Assembly: GCF_001808185.1 (NCBI RefSeq)
Contig: NZ_CP017668.1
Coordinates: 3,038,001 to 3,102,000 of the forward strand
From: Jeongeupia sp. USM3
Lineage (GTDB): Bacteria > Pseudomonadota > Gammaproteobacteria > Burkholderiales > Chitinibacteraceae
DNA length: 64,000 nt
Direction: 5' to 3'
Below the pieces are notes generated by a model. That model saw only the letters and a list, made by a program, of their open reading frames with translations. It had not been told where the DNA came from and searched no databases. The position numbers and the translations under genes are program-made. Below, piece after piece: positions 10,844 to 19,725 of this stretch. Within the stretch, counting starts at the first letter, position 1; every line of letters begins with the position of its first letter.

Positions 10844-11236
10844 ATGGCTAAAGCAAACACAGTGCGTGTACGGAAGAAAGTCAAAAAGAGCGTGTCGGAA
10901 GGCATCGTGCATGTGCACGCCTCCTTCAACAACACGATCATTACCATCACCGATCGCCAAGGCAATGCACTTTCTTGGGCTACCTCGGGCGGTGCTGGTT
11001 TCAAGGGCTCTCGGAAAAGTACACCCTTCGCAGCCCAGGTGGCCGCGGAGCACGCTGGTAAAGTTGCCCAAGAATATGGTGTGAAGAACCTTGAAGTTCG
11101 TATCAAGGGCCCTGGTCCGGGTCGCGAATCCGCCGTGCGTGCACTGAACGCACTCGGCTTCAAGATCACCAGCATTTCGGACGTGACGCCGGTGCCGCAC
11201 AACGGCTGCCGTCCGCCGAAAAAGCGTCGTATCTAA
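10844..11236 (+). CDS. rpsK: 30S ribosomal protein S11
   Basis: 130-aa S11 of the 30S platform near the mRNA exit. [21 protein letters not shown] and the C-terminal [22 protein letters not shown] block are typical. 17 bases after rpsM and 14 before rpsD. Confidence 0.98.
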   Translation: MAKANTVRVRKKVKKSVSEGIVHVHASFNNTIITITDRQGNALSWATSGGAGFKGSRKSTPFAAQVAAEHAGKVAQEYGVKNLEVRIKGPGPGRESAVRALNALGFKITSISDVTPVPHNGCRPPKKRRI

Positions 11237-11250
11237 TCCCGGAGTAAGAC

Positions 11251-11877
11251 ATGGCTCGTTATATTGGACCCAAGTGCAAACTCGCACGCCGTGAGGGTAC
11301 GGATCTTTTCCTCAAGAGCGCACGCCGCTCGCTCGACAGCAAGTGCAAGCTGGAACAAGCCCCAGGCCAGCATGGCGCTAACGGCAAGCAGCCGCGTCTG
11401 TCGGACTATGGCGTTCACCTGCGTGAAAAGCAGAAGATCCGCCGCATTTACGGCGTGCTGGAACGTCAGTTCCGCCGTTATTTCGAACAGGCCAGCGCTC
11501 GCAAGGGCTCCACGGGTGAAAACCTGCTGAAGCTGCTTGAGTCGCGTCTGGACAACGTCGCTTACCGTATGGGCTTCGGCTCGACTCGCGCCGAAGCTCG
11601 CCAGCTGGTTTCCCACTGCGCGCTGACCGTGAACGGTAACGTCGTCAACATCCCGTCCTTCCAGGTCAAGGCTGGCGACGTTGTCGCTATCCGCGAGAAG
11701 GCCAAGAAGCAGGTTCGTATTCAGGAAGCGCTTGCGCTGGCTGAAGGCATTGGCTTCCCGGGCTGGGTTCAGGTTGATTCCAAGAAAATGGAAGGCGTGT
11801 TCAAGAGCACGCCGGAGCGTTCCGATCTCTCCAGCGATCTCAATGAGTCGCTGGTGGTGGAATTCTACTCCAAGTAA
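11251..11877 (+). CDS. rpsD: 30S ribosomal protein S4
   Basis: 208-aa S4, a primary 16S rRNA binder that starts 30S assembly and helps decoding. In E. coli it also represses the alpha operon. The S4 RNA-binding domain (about residues 97-160, with [24 protein letters not shown]) is intact. 36 bases before rpoA. Confidence 0.98.
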   Translation: MARYIGPKCKLARREGTDLFLKSARRSLDSKCKLEQAPGQHGANGKQPRLSDYGVHLREKQKIRRIYGVLERQFRRYFEQASARKGSTGENLLKLLESRLDNVAYRMGFGSTRAEARQLVSHCALTVNGNVVNIPSFQVKAGDVVAIREKAKKQVRIQEALALAEGIGFPGWVQVDSKKMEGVFKSTPERSDLSSDLNESLVVEFYSK

Positions 11878-11913
11878 ACACTGAACCGTTTTCAGGCCAA
11901 GGGATACTGATAC

Positions 11914-12897
11914 ATGCAAAACCTCGCTAACGAGTTGCTCAAGCCGCGCATCATCGACGTGCAGGCTCAATCTTCCGCCCAGGCTCGGGTGGTGATGGAG
12001 CCGTTCGAGCGCGGTTACGGCCATACGCTCGGTAACGCCCTGCGCCGGATCCTGTTGTCGTCGATGCCGGGCTACGCCCCGACCGAGGTCAAGATCGAAG
12101 GCATCGTGCACGAATATTCCGCTCTGGATGGCGTGCAGGAAGATGTCGTCGATATCCTCTTGAACCTCAAAGGGGTCGTGCTCAAGCTGCATGGCCGTGA
12201 CTCGGTCACGCTCACGCTCGTCAAGGACGGCGAGGGCGTGGTCAAGGCCGGCGATATCCAGCTGCCGCACGATGTCGAAGTCGTCAACCCCGATCACGTG
12301 GTTGCCCACCTGTCCGCAGGTGGCAAGCTGAACGTCGAAATCAAGGTCGAGAAGGGCCGTGGTTACCAGCCTGCACCGGCTCGTCTGAACAAGGACGAGA
12401 ACCGGAGCATCGGTACCATCCAGCTCGACGCGTCGTTCAGCCCGATCCGTCGGGTCAGCTACCAGGTCGAAAGCGCTCGCGTCGAGCAGCGCACCGATCT
12501 GGATCGCCTGATCCTCGATATCGAGACCAACGGCGTGCTGACGCCGGAAGATGCGGTTCGCCAGGCGGCCCGCATTCTGATGGATCAGCTGTCGGTGTTC
12601 GCCGACCTCGAAGGGACGCCGGTTGAGGAAGAAAAGCCGGCTGCGCCGCAGATCGATCCGATCCTGCTGCGTCCGGTGGACGACCTCGAACTGACCGTGC
12701 GTTCGGCAAACTGCCTGAAGGCCGAGAACATCTACTACATCGGGGATCTGATCCAGCGCACCGAAACCGAGCTCTTGAAGGCGCCGAATCTGGGCCGCAA
12801 GTCCTTGAATGAAATCAAGGAAGTGCTTGCCTCGAAGGGCCTGTCGCTGGGTATGCGCCTCGAAAACTGGCCGCCGGCTGGCTTGGAAAAGCCCTGA
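11914..12897 (+). CDS. rpoA: DNA-directed RNA polymerase subunit alpha
   Basis: 327-aa alpha subunit. The N-terminal domain (about 1-235) dimerises and holds beta/beta-prime; a linker with EEEKPAAPQ leads to the C-terminal domain (about 245-320). The C-terminal domain keeps [11 protein letters not shown], whose Arg binds UP elements and activators, and ends near MRLENWPP as in E. coli. Placement between rpsD and rplQ is the standard alpha operon order. Confidence 0.98.
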   Translation: MQNLANELLKPRIIDVQAQSSAQARVVMEPFERGYGHTLGNALRRILLSSMPGYAPTEVKIEGIVHEYSALDGVQEDVVDILLNLKGVVLKLHGRDSVTLTLVKDGEGVVKAGDIQLPHDVEVVNPDHVVAHLSAGGKLNVEIKVEKGRGYQPAPARLNKDENRSIGTIQLDASFSPIRRVSYQVESARVEQRTDLDRLILDIETNGVLTPEDAVRQAARILMDQLSVFADLEGTPVEEEKPAAPQIDPILLRPVDDLELTVRSANCLKAENIYYIGDLIQRTETELLKAPNLGRKSLNEIKEVLASKGLSLGMRLENWPPAGLEKP

Positions 12898-12921
12898 GCG
12901 GTCAACGGAAGGAACTGACAA

Positions 12922-13311
12922 ATGCGTCATGGTAATGGCAACCGCAAACTGAATCGTACCTCGGCTCACCGCCAAGCGCTGCTGCGCAACCTGGCGAATG
13001 CGCTGCTGCGTCACGAAGTCATCAAAACCACGCTGCCGAAGGCCAAGGAACTGCGTCGCGTCGCAGAACCGCTGATCACCCTCGGCAAGAAGCCGTCGCT
13101 GGCAAACCGTCGTCTCGCGTTCAATCGCACCCGCGATCGCGAGATGGTCGTCAAGCTGTTCGACGTGCTCGGCCCGCGCTACGCCAACCGTAATGGTGGC
13201 TACCTGCGTATCCTGAAGTGCGGTTTCCGCGATGGCGACAATGCCCCGATGGCATTCGTCGAACTCGTCGACCGCCCGGAAGAAGCCGAAGTGGTTGAAG
13301 CCGCCGAGTAA
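12922..13311 (+). CDS. rplQ: 50S ribosomal protein L17
   Basis: 129-aa L17 at the exit tunnel rim. [23 protein letters not shown] is the canonical start, with GGAAGGA upstream. The C terminus ends in an acidic tail ([10 protein letters not shown]). Last gene of the ribosomal superoperon; an intrinsic terminator follows 20 bases later. Confidence 0.98.
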   Translation: MRHGNGNRKLNRTSAHRQALLRNLANALLRHEVIKTTLPKAKELRRVAEPLITLGKKPSLANRRLAFNRTRDREMVVKLFDVLGPRYANRNGGYLRILKCGFRDGDNAPMAFVELVDRPEEAEVVEAAE

Positions 13312-13330
13312 TCGGTCCGGCTCTGCAGAG

Positions 13331-13354
13331 AGGCCAGCGCAAGCTGGCCTTTTT
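13331..13354 (+). terminator. Intrinsic terminator after rplQ
   Basis: 8-bp stem AGGCCAGC/GCTGGCCT closing a GCAA tetraloop, then TTTTT. It ends the ribosomal superoperon. Confidence 0.85.
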
Positions 13355-13375
13355 GTTTGTTGCTGTTCCGCGAAC

Positions 13376-13404
13376 TTGGTCTTGCGGCGCAGTAACCGTA
13401 GACT
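13376..13404 (+). promoter_or_regulatory. Possible sigma-70 promoter for apaH
   Basis: TTGGTC at 13376-13381, 17 bases, TAGACT at 13399-13404, ending 32 bases upstream of the apaH ATG. Match to consensus is moderate (3/6 and 4/6). Support is mainly position: apaH needs a promoter after the rplQ terminator. Confidence 0.35.
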
Positions 13405-13436
13405 CGTCGCATTGCGACATGAGATGCAGGTGAAGC

Positions 13437-14261
13437 ATGGCCCGATTTGCGATCGGCGACGTTCAAGGCTGTTTCAACGAGCTGCAGCTGTTGTTGGACC
13501 GGATGGGATTCGAGGCGGGCCGGGATACGCTCTACCTGGTCGGCGATCTCGTCAACCGCGGCCCCGAGTCGGCGGCGGTGCTGCGCTGGGCCAAGACCCA
13601 CGATAGTGCGGTCCGGGTCGTGCTCGGCAATCACGATCTGAGTCTGCTGGCCATGTCGGCAGGCATTGGCAGAGCCAAGCAGGGAGATACGTTCGCCGAC
13701 GTACTTGGTGCGGCCGACGCGCCCGGTCTGCTCGACTGGCTGCGGCAGCAGCCGCTACTGATTGCGCTCGACGACGCGCTGATCGTGCACGCCGGTATCT
13801 GGCCGGGCTGGAACGTCGCGCAAGCGCTGGCGCTGGCGGACGAAGTGCAGCAGCAATTGAGGCTGCCGGACTGGCAGCGCGGATTGGCGGAGATGTACGG
13901 CAATCAGCCGACGCGCTGGGACGATGCGCTGCAAGGCTGGTCGAGATGGCGCTTCGTCGTCAACGCGCTGACCCGCATGCGCTTTGTCGACGATGCGGGC
14001 GCGCTGCAGCTGAAGTACAAGGGCGAGCTGGCCGATGCGCCAGCGGGCCTGCATCCGTGGTTCGACTGGCCCGGACGCGAGCCGATGCCGCGGGTCGTCT
14101 GCGGCCACTGGTCGGCACTGGGTCTGCGGCTGAGGCCGGAACTGGCGGCGCTCGATACGGGCTGCGTCTGGGGCGGCGCGTTGACCGGCATCGACCTGGA
14201 CGGCGGCGCGCTGTTCCAGGTGGCGGCGCAGCGCGAATATCAGCAGGTGGGCAGCCCCTAG
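13437..14261 (+). CDS. apaH: Symmetrical bis(5'-nucleosyl)-tetraphosphatase
   Basis: 274-aa metallophosphatase that splits Ap4A into two ADP, limiting alarmone build-up and, in E. coli, removing Np4 caps from RNA. Metal-binding motifs GDVQG (7-11), GDLVNRG and GNHD appear in order. The Gln in GDVQG replaces the His of the enterobacterial GDVHG; the same variant is known in Neisseria ApaH. The stop codon overlaps the stop of the convergent acyltransferase gene (14258-14261). Confidence 0.95.
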   Translation: MARFAIGDVQGCFNELQLLLDRMGFEAGRDTLYLVGDLVNRGPESAAVLRWAKTHDSAVRVVLGNHDLSLLAMSAGIGRAKQGDTFADVLGAADAPGLLDWLRQQPLLIALDDALIVHAGIWPGWNVAQALALADEVQQQLRLPDWQRGLAEMYGNQPTRWDDALQGWSRWRFVVNALTRMRFVDDAGALQLKYKGELADAPAGLHPWFDWPGREPMPRVVCGHWSALGLRLRPELAALDTGCVWGGALTGIDLDGGALFQVAAQREYQQVGSP

Positions 14262-15136
14262 CGGCCGGCGACGCCGGCCTCGAATGCCTGGTGCGCGGCC
14301 TGGATGCGGGTCTGCACGTGCTGCGTCAGGCTGCGGCGATCGCTTTCCGCTGCGGGGAACGGCGCGAGAAAGCTCAGTTCGACCGTGAGGCCCTGGTGGC
14401 CGAGGATGCGCCACAGCGACTCGCCGAACGAAACCTGGTCGACGTAGGCCGCGGCGCAGCAGCGCTGGCCCTGGGCGTTGGTGTAGCGCAGGTAGACCGG
14501 CTGGACCGTTGCCTCGGCATCGATGGCCGATTGCAGCAGCGACGAACGGAACGGCAGGATGCTCGCGCCGTCGCTGGTCGTGCCTTCCGGGAAGATGGCC
14601 ACGCAGTCGCCGCGCAGTAGCGAGCGGACGATCGCCCCGTTCACGCGCGCGGTATCGCGGCGCCGTTCGCGCTCGATGAACAGCGTGCGCGCACCGCAAC
14701 AAAGCCGGCCGATCACCGGCCACTGGCGGATTTCAGACTTGGCGACGAACTGCGAGACCGTGACGGCGTTGAGGACGAAGATGTCGAGCCAGGAGATGTG
14801 GTTGGCCAGCAGCAGATGGTTGGCCGGGTACAGCCCGGGCGAAATGCCGTGGATCTGCACGTCGATCTGCAGTAGCGCCAGCAGTTTCTTCGACCACGCG
14901 TGGATGTAGCTGACGCGTGCCTCGTCGTCGAGACGCGGCAGGCGCCAGGAGACGGCATAGGTTGCCCGTGCTAGGTGCACGGCAAGTCGGAACAGGCGGC
15001 GAAGGCGAGTGCAGAAAAGCAACATGGACAACAGGAATGGCCGAAGCCGCTGGCGGGAAGGCTTCGGCAGTTTAGCCGCTTCACCGGGCTCGGGCCATGT
15101 CGCTATTGCCGCTGCGGAAAATTGTGTGTCCATCAT
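14258..15136 (-). CDS. olsA: Lysophospholipid/lyso-ornithine-lipid O-acyltransferase (PlsC family)
   Basis: About 292-aa PlsC-type acyltransferase. Catalytic NHISWLD (112-118; HX4D) and FPEGTTSDG (182-190) are both present, and a hydrophobic stretch around residues 35-60 should anchor it to the inner membrane. The start is set at the ATGATG pair at 15131-15136, just behind the olsB stop; a later start near residue 38 (MLLFC) is possible. Following an OlsB-like gene, it probably adds the second acyl chain to lyso-ornithine lipid. General 1-acylglycerol-3-phosphate acyltransferase (PlsC) activity is the alternative. Confidence 0.8.
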   Translation of the reverse strand: MMDTQFSAAAIATWPEPGEAAKLPKPSRQRLRPFLLSMLLFCTRLRRLFRLAVHLARATYAVSWRLPRLDDEARVSYIHAWSKKLLALLQIDVQIHGISPGLYPANHLLLANHISWLDIFVLNAVTVSQFVAKSEIRQWPVIGRLCCGARTLFIERERRRDTARVNGAIVRSLLRGDCVAIFPEGTTSDGASILPFRSSLLQSAIDAEATVQPVYLRYTNAQGQRCCAAAYVDQVSFGESLWRILGHQGLTVELSFLAPFPAAESDRRSLTQHVQTRIQAAHQAFEAGVAGR

Positions 15137-15140
15137 GCCA

Positions 15141-15893
15141 TTAACGGAGGAAGTGCCTGGCATAGCGCTGCTCGATGTGCTGCACCGGTAGCAGCAGGAA
15201 GAGGTCGGCAGTGTTGAAGTCCGGATCCCAGGCCGGTTCGCCGCAGATGAAGGCGCCGGCACGCAGGTAGCCGCGCAGTAGCGGCGGAACCGGGGCATCG
15301 AGCTTCTGGTTCAGCGCGGCCAGCGGCAGCGGGCAGCGCGGGAACACGCGCCATTCGACCGGCGCGAGCGCGGTCTGCGCCAGCTTGGCGTAGAGGCTTG
15401 CGGCAAGGTGGCCGCCGTCGACGAGCGACACGCTGGCACAGCCGGCGAGGTAATGGTGGCCGCGCTGGTTCATGTAGTCGGCGAGGCCGGCCCAGAGCAG
15501 CGAGATCGTCGCGCCGGTGCGGTAGTCGGGGTGGACGCAGGAGCGGCCGACCTCGACGAGCTGGTTGCGCAGGTGCGCCAGACGGGTCAGGTCGAATTCG
15601 GTATCGGAGTAATAGCTGCCGATCGTCCGGGCCTGGTGGGGCGGCAGGATGCGGTAGGTGCCGACGACCTCGCCGGTTTCGTCGTCCTGGACGACCAGAT
15701 GGTCGCAATACGGATCGAACAGGTCGTGATCGATGCCGGGTTCGCGGCAGTTGAGGCGGGCGCCCATTTCACCGGCAAACACCCGGTGGCGTAGCGCCTG
15801 GGCGGCGCGGACGGTTTCGCTGTCGGTCGCGATCGTCACCGACAACTGGCGTTTGCGGGGCTTGCTGGTTGCGGTGTGCAACTGCTGCAGCAT
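15141..15893 (-). CDS. olsB: Ornithine N-alpha-acyltransferase (OlsB-like, GNAT fold)
   Basis: 250-aa GNAT-type protein of the OlsB/acyl-homoserine-lactone-synthase-like family, which transfers a 3-hydroxyacyl group from ACP to ornithine as the first step of ornithine lipid synthesis. Typical elements are ALRHRVFAGEMGARL near residue 35, the DHLVV...GTYRILPP strands, and EVGRSCVHPDYRTGATI around residue 115. Strong AGGAGG ribosome-binding site. Its partner olsA starts 4 bases downstream, and a tandem Pho-box-like array precedes it (15937-15976). Many databases label this family only as hemolysin-like GNAT. Confidence 0.82.
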   Translation of the reverse strand: MLQQLHTATSKPRKRQLSVTIATDSETVRAAQALRHRVFAGEMGARLNCREPGIDHDLFDPYCDHLVVQDDETGEVVGTYRILPPHQARTIGSYYSDTEFDLTRLAHLRNQLVEVGRSCVHPDYRTGATISLLWAGLADYMNQRGHHYLAGCASVSLVDGGHLAASLYAKLAQTALAPVEWRVFPRCPLPLAALNQKLDAPVPPLLRGYLRAGAFICGEPAWDPDFNTADLFLLLPVQHIEQRYARHFLR

Positions 15894-15936
15894 GGGTTTT
15901 CCTCCTGGTTGGTGGAGGAAAAATTAAGCGCTGCAG

Positions 15937-15976
15937 ATGACGGAGAAATGACCGGGAGTTGAAAATGCCGTGACAG
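15937..15976 (-). promoter_or_regulatory. Tandem Pho-box-like array upstream of olsBA
   Basis: Read on the minus strand, four 7-base units recur at exact 11-base spacing: CTGTCAC, TTTTCAA, CGGTCAT, CCGTCAT, separated by 4-base spacers. The consensus PhoB half-site is CTGTCAT with 4-base A/T spacers. Units 1, 3 and 4 match 6 of 7 positions; unit 2 matches 4 of 7. The array ends 43 bases before the olsB start, where a PhoB-dependent promoter would need it. The spacers are less A/T-rich than consensus. Confidence 0.62.
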
Positions 15977-15977
15977 A

Positions 15978-16163
15978 TCAGGCGTCGAGCGTCGGCACGT
16001 CGGGCTTGGCCGGATCGGCGGCCGGGATCCGGTAGCTTTCGTCGGCCCACTGGCCAAGGTCGATCAGCCGGCAGCGGCGGCTGCAGAACGGCCGGAAGGC
16101 GTTGTCGGGGCTATAGACGGCCGGTTCGCCGCATTGCGGGCAGGGAACGATGCGTTGATTCAC
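15978..16163 (-). CDS. yacG: DNA gyrase inhibitor YacG (zinc-ribbon)
   Basis: 61-aa zinc-binding protein that binds GyrB and inhibits gyrase in E. coli. Zinc ligands CPQC near the N terminus and C...C in [18 protein letters not shown] are intact. The start is GTG, overlapping the zapD stop as GTGA, which fits the family length; the frame continues upstream inside zapD but carries no homology. The zapD-yacG neighbourhood is conserved in beta- and gammaproteobacteria. Confidence 0.9.
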   Translation of the reverse strand: MNQRIVPCPQCGEPAVYSPDNAFRPFCSRRCRLIDLGQWADESYRIPAADPAKPDVPTLDA

Positions 16164-16918
16164 AGATTGCAGTAACTCAGCGAGAAATCGACGTCGGCAT
16201 CGACCGAGCGGGCGCGCTCGCCCGAGGTCGACGGCAACATGAAACGGATATTGATGGCGTAGCGGTTGGCCGACAGTTCGGGCACCGCGGGCAGGTCCGA
16301 GATCAGGCTGACCTTCAGCAGCTGGACCGACTTGCCGCCGGACATCTGCTGGAAATTGCCGTTCTTGGCGGTGTAGTGGCAGACCTTGGCCGAGTCGCGC
16401 AGCAGCCGCAACACGATGTCGAGCGCATGCTTGATCGGCAGCAGCGGGGTGAACCAGCGGTCGAGGTCGCCCTGGCGCCGCGGTGCGGCCTGCTGCAGCC
16501 AGTAGTGGTACGACGGCAGGTCGAACTCGCACACGCCGCCGGGAATGTTGGCGCGCTGCTTGATCGCCATCAGCCATTCGTTGTCGCGGAGGAACTGGCC
16601 GAACTTGCCGGTCATCTGCAGCAGCCGGCCGTGCGTCCCGTCGATGTCGTCGAGAATCTTTTCCAGCGCGGCTTCCGAAATCTGCGGGTTGTGCCGTAAG
16701 CCGAGCAGGGTCTGGCGCTGGCGTTCGAGTTCCTGCAGCAGATCGGACTTCAGGTCGGCGCGACTGGCCACTTCCATGATTTCGAAGATCCCCAGCAGCG
16801 CACTGTGGTGGTCGAGCGCATGCGTACCGGAAACGAAGTGCGCGGTACGGTTGTAGAGGTTTTCCAGACGCAGCAGCGTGCGGATGCGCTCATTGATGGG
16901 GAATTCGTAGCTGATCAC
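16160..16918 (-). CDS. zapD: Cell division protein ZapD
   Basis: 252-aa ZapD (YacF), which cross-links FtsZ filaments at the midcell ring. Starts [19 protein letters not shown], with the typical motif [20 protein letters not shown] near residue 115. The family is about 250 aa, so it is complete. Co-oriented with coaE upstream (66-bp gap) and yacG downstream (overlap). Confidence 0.93.
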   Translation of the reverse strand: MISYEFPINERIRTLLRLENLYNRTAHFVSGTHALDHHSALLGIFEIMEVASRADLKSDLLQELERQRQTLLGLRHNPQISEAALEKILDDIDGTHGRLLQMTGKFGQFLRDNEWLMAIKQRANIPGGVCEFDLPSYHYWLQQAAPRRQGDLDRWFTPLLPIKHALDIVLRLLRDSAKVCHYTAKNGNFQQMSGGKSVQLLKVSLISDLPAVPELSANRYAINIRFMLPSTSGERARSVDADVDFSLSYCNL

Positions 16919-16984
16919 GATGCGCTCAGCAGCAAAGATAGGTAATTCTGCAGCAAGGGGGCCATTTTGGAAACCAGTGGAATC

Positions 16985-17599
16985 TCATTTCTTCGTCGTA
17001 GTGGACCAGCGCAGATATTGCTGGTGCTGGTGCGCGACGGTTTCGGCCAGCTGTTCGAGCGAGCCTACGTTGTCGATCACGTCGTCGGCTTGCGCACGGC
17101 GGCGGGTGCGGTCGAGCTGGCTGGCGATGATGGCGTCGGCCAGTGCCTCGGTCATGCCAGGGCGGCCGAGCAGCCGCTGGCGCTGCATGGCGGTGTCGCA
17201 GTCGACGACCAGTGCCCGGTCGACGCGCTCGCGAAAGCCCCGGGCTTCGAACAGCAGCGGTACGGCGACCAGCGCATACGGTGTGTCGACGGGCAGCGCG
17301 GCCAGTTCGCGTTCGAGCTCGGCGAGGATGCGGGGGTGCATGATCGCCTCGAGCCGCCGTCTGGCCCCGGTGTCCTCGAACACATGCTGGCGCATCCAGT
17401 CGCGGGCCAGCGCGCCGTTGGCGTCGATCGAGCTGGGGCCGAACTGCGCCCGCACCTCGTCGAGCAGCGGGGACGGCGCTTGTGACAGCCGGTGGGCAAT
17501 CGCGTCGGTGTCGATCAGCGGCACGCCGTACTGCTCGAACAGCGCACCGACGGTCGATTTGCCGCTGGCAATGCCGCCGGTCAGGCCTACTACGCGCAT
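16985..17599 (-). CDS. coaE: Dephospho-CoA kinase
   Basis: 204-aa kinase for the last step of coenzyme A synthesis, phosphorylating the 3'-OH of dephospho-CoA. The P-loop GGIASGKST is at residues 8-16, and DTDAIAHRL follows. The start MRVVGLTGG is set by homology; the frame stays open far upstream through pilD. Two bases separate it from the pilD stop, so the order pilB-pilC-pilD-coaE is likely one transcript. Confidence 0.95.
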   Translation of the reverse strand: MRVVGLTGGIASGKSTVGALFEQYGVPLIDTDAIAHRLSQAPSPLLDEVRAQFGPSSIDANGALARDWMRQHVFEDTGARRRLEAIMHPRILAELERELAALPVDTPYALVAVPLLFEARGFRERVDRALVVDCDTAMQRQRLLGRPGMTEALADAIIASQLDRTRRRAQADDVIDNVGSLEQLAETVAHQHQQYLRWSTTTKK

Positions 17600-17601
17600 G
17601 T

Positions 17602-18474
17602 CTACCCCAGTCCGCCGAAGAGCAAGCCGCCGATCGTACCGCCCCACATCAGCGTGAGCCAGCCGGCGATGCCCAGGTAGGGGCCGAACGGTATCGGCTT
17701 GCTCCAGCCGCGTCTGGCCGCGACGACCTGGCCGATGCCGATCGCGGCGCCGGCGACCGACGACAGCAGGACGATGACCGGCAGGGCCGTCCAGCCGAAC
17801 CACGCTCCGAGTGCGGCTAGCAGCTTGAAGTCGCCGTAGCCCATGCCTTCCTTGCCGGTGAGCAGCTTGAACAGCCAGAAGATGCTCCAGAGCAGCAGAT
17901 AGCCAGCCACAGCGCCGATAACGGCTTGCGAGAGCGGTACGAAGGTGCCGCCGAGGTTGACCAGCAGCCCGAGCCAGACGAGCGGCAATGTGATGCTGTC
18001 CGGGAGCAGGTAGGTGTCCGCGTCGATGGCGATCAGCGCGATCAGCGCCCAGGTCAGTGCGATGCCGGCCAGTGCCGCCGGGGTCGGGCCGAAATGCAGG
18101 CCGACCCAGGCGGTCAGCACGGCGGTTGCCAGCTCGACCAGCGGATAGCGCACGCCGATCGGCGCCGAACAGGCGCTGCAGCGGCCGCGCAGCGCCAGCC
18201 AGCTGAGCACCGGGATGTTCTCGAGTGCGCCGATCTGGTGGCCGCAATGCGGGCAGCGCGAACGCGGCACCAGCAGGTTGTAGCGCGGCTTGGGGGGGCG
18301 TTCGGCGTCGAGCGGCAGGTCGACACAGCTGCACTCGTGGCGGAAATCGGCCTCGATCATCTTCGGCAGCCGGTGGATCACCACGTTGAGAAAACTGCCG
18401 ACCAGCAGGCCGAGTACGAACAAAAACCCGCCGAACAAGGGCGGGCTGGTTTGCAAAAGCGCAAGCATGTCCAT
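17602..18474 (-). CDS. pilD: Type IV prepilin peptidase/N-methyltransferase
   Basis: 290-aa inner-membrane enzyme that cleaves the leader of prepilins and methylates the new N terminus. The N-terminal methylase domain has two zinc CxxC pairs (74-77 and 99-102); the peptidase half carries the aspartate motifs IDADTYLLPD (150-159) and MGYGDFK (211-217). About eight hydrophobic segments. The ATG overlaps the pilC stop by one base (TGATG). Confidence 0.95.
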   Translation of the reverse strand: MDMLALLQTSPPLFGGFLFVLGLLVGSFLNVVIHRLPKMIEADFRHECSCVDLPLDAERPPKPRYNLLVPRSRCPHCGHQIGALENIPVLSWLALRGRCSACSAPIGVRYPLVELATAVLTAWVGLHFGPTPAALAGIALTWALIALIAIDADTYLLPDSITLPLVWLGLLVNLGGTFVPLSQAVIGAVAGYLLLWSIFWLFKLLTGKEGMGYGDFKLLAALGAWFGWTALPVIVLLSSVAGAAIGIGQVVAARRGWSKPIPFGPYLGIAGWLTLMWGGTIGGLLFGGLG

Positions 18475-19697
18475 CAGCCGACCGCCTCGCCCATCTTGAA
18501 GATCGGCAGGTACATCGCAATCACGAGTCCGCCGATCAGCGTACCGAGCACGACCATGATGATCGGCTCCATCAGGCTCGACAGCGCTTCGACGGCGTTG
18601 TCGACCTCTTCCTCGTAGTAGTCGGCGACCTTGCCGAGCATCGCATCGAGCGCGCCGGACTCCTCGCCGATCGAGACCATCTGCAGGACCATGTTCGGGA
18701 AAACGTTGGTGTTCTGCATCGACAAGGTCAGGCTGGTGCCGGTGCTGACCTCGGTCTGGATCTGCGCCGTGGCGATCTTGTACAGGTGATTGCCGGCGGC
18801 GCCGCCGACCGATTCGAGCGAGTCGACCAGCGGGACGCCGGCGGCGAACATGGTCGACAGCGTTCGTGACCAGCGGGCAATCGTCGCGTTTTTGACGATT
18901 TCGCCGAGCACGGGCAGCTTGAGCAAGAGCCGGTCCATGAATATCTGCATCGCGACCGAACGGCGCCAGGTTTTCATGAACAGCCAGATGCCGCCGAAGA
19001 TGCCGCCGAAGATCAGCCACCAGTAACTGACGAACAGGTCAGACAGCGCGATCACCATCAGCGTCGGGCCCGGCAGGTCGGCGCCGAAGCTCGAGAACAG
19101 GTCCTTGAATGCCGGGATCACGAAGATCATGATCACCGCGGTGATGACGAAGGCGGCGACGATGACCGCAGTCGGGTAGAACATCGCCGACTTGATCTTC
19201 TTTTTGACCCCGAGGATCTTTTCCTTGTACGTCGCCAGCCGTGCCAGCAGGCTGTCGAGGATGCCGGCCTGCTCGCCGGCCTGGATCAGGTTGCAGTACA
19301 GCGCATCGAAATAGGCCGGATGCTTGCGGAACGCCTGCGTCAGCGACGACCCGGTCTCGATGTCGTTCTTGATGTCCATCAGCAGCTTGGTGACCGAGGG
19401 GTTGCTGTGCCCCTTGGCCACGATATCGAACGACGTCAGCAGCGGTACGCCGGACTTGAGCATCGTAGCCAGCTGGCGGGTGAACATCGTGATGTCCTGG
19501 TCGCTGATCCGCCGGCCGCCCTTGTGACGCTGCCGCTTGATTTTCACGACATTGATGCCCTGGCGGCGCAGGTGATTCTTCAGGATCGCCTCGCCGGCGG
19601 CGCGCATCTCGCCCTTGATCAGCTTGCCGCTGCGGTCCTTGCCTTCCCAGACAAAGGTCAGCTCCTTGACCGCGGCGCCTTTCGCCTGAACTCCCAT
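18474..19697 (-). CDS. pilC: Type IV pilus inner-membrane platform protein PilC
   Basis: 407-aa GspF/PilC-type protein that anchors the assembly ATPase to the membrane. It has duplicated GspF domains (about residues 70-195 and 275-395) and long hydrophobic segments near 175-210, 215-250 and 370-400. The N-terminal tail FVWEGKDRSGKLIKGEMRA is characteristic. 28 bases downstream of pilB. Major pilin is not encoded in the window. Confidence 0.95.
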   Translation of the reverse strand: MGVQAKGAAVKELTFVWEGKDRSGKLIKGEMRAAGEAILKNHLRRQGINVVKIKRQRHKGGRRISDQDITMFTRQLATMLKSGVPLLTSFDIVAKGHSNPSVTKLLMDIKNDIETGSSLTQAFRKHPAYFDALYCNLIQAGEQAGILDSLLARLATYKEKILGVKKKIKSAMFYPTAVIVAAFVITAVIMIFVIPAFKDLFSSFGADLPGPTLMVIALSDLFVSYWWLIFGGIFGGIWLFMKTWRRSVAMQIFMDRLLLKLPVLGEIVKNATIARWSRTLSTMFAAGVPLVDSLESVGGAAGNHLYKIATAQIQTEVSTGTSLTLSMQNTNVFPNMVLQMVSIGEESGALDAMLGKVADYYEEEVDNAVEALSSLMEPIIMVVLGTLIGGLVIAMYLPIFKMGEAVG

Positions 19698-19725
19698 CGC
19701 ACTCTCCCCCGACTGCTTGTACGTT

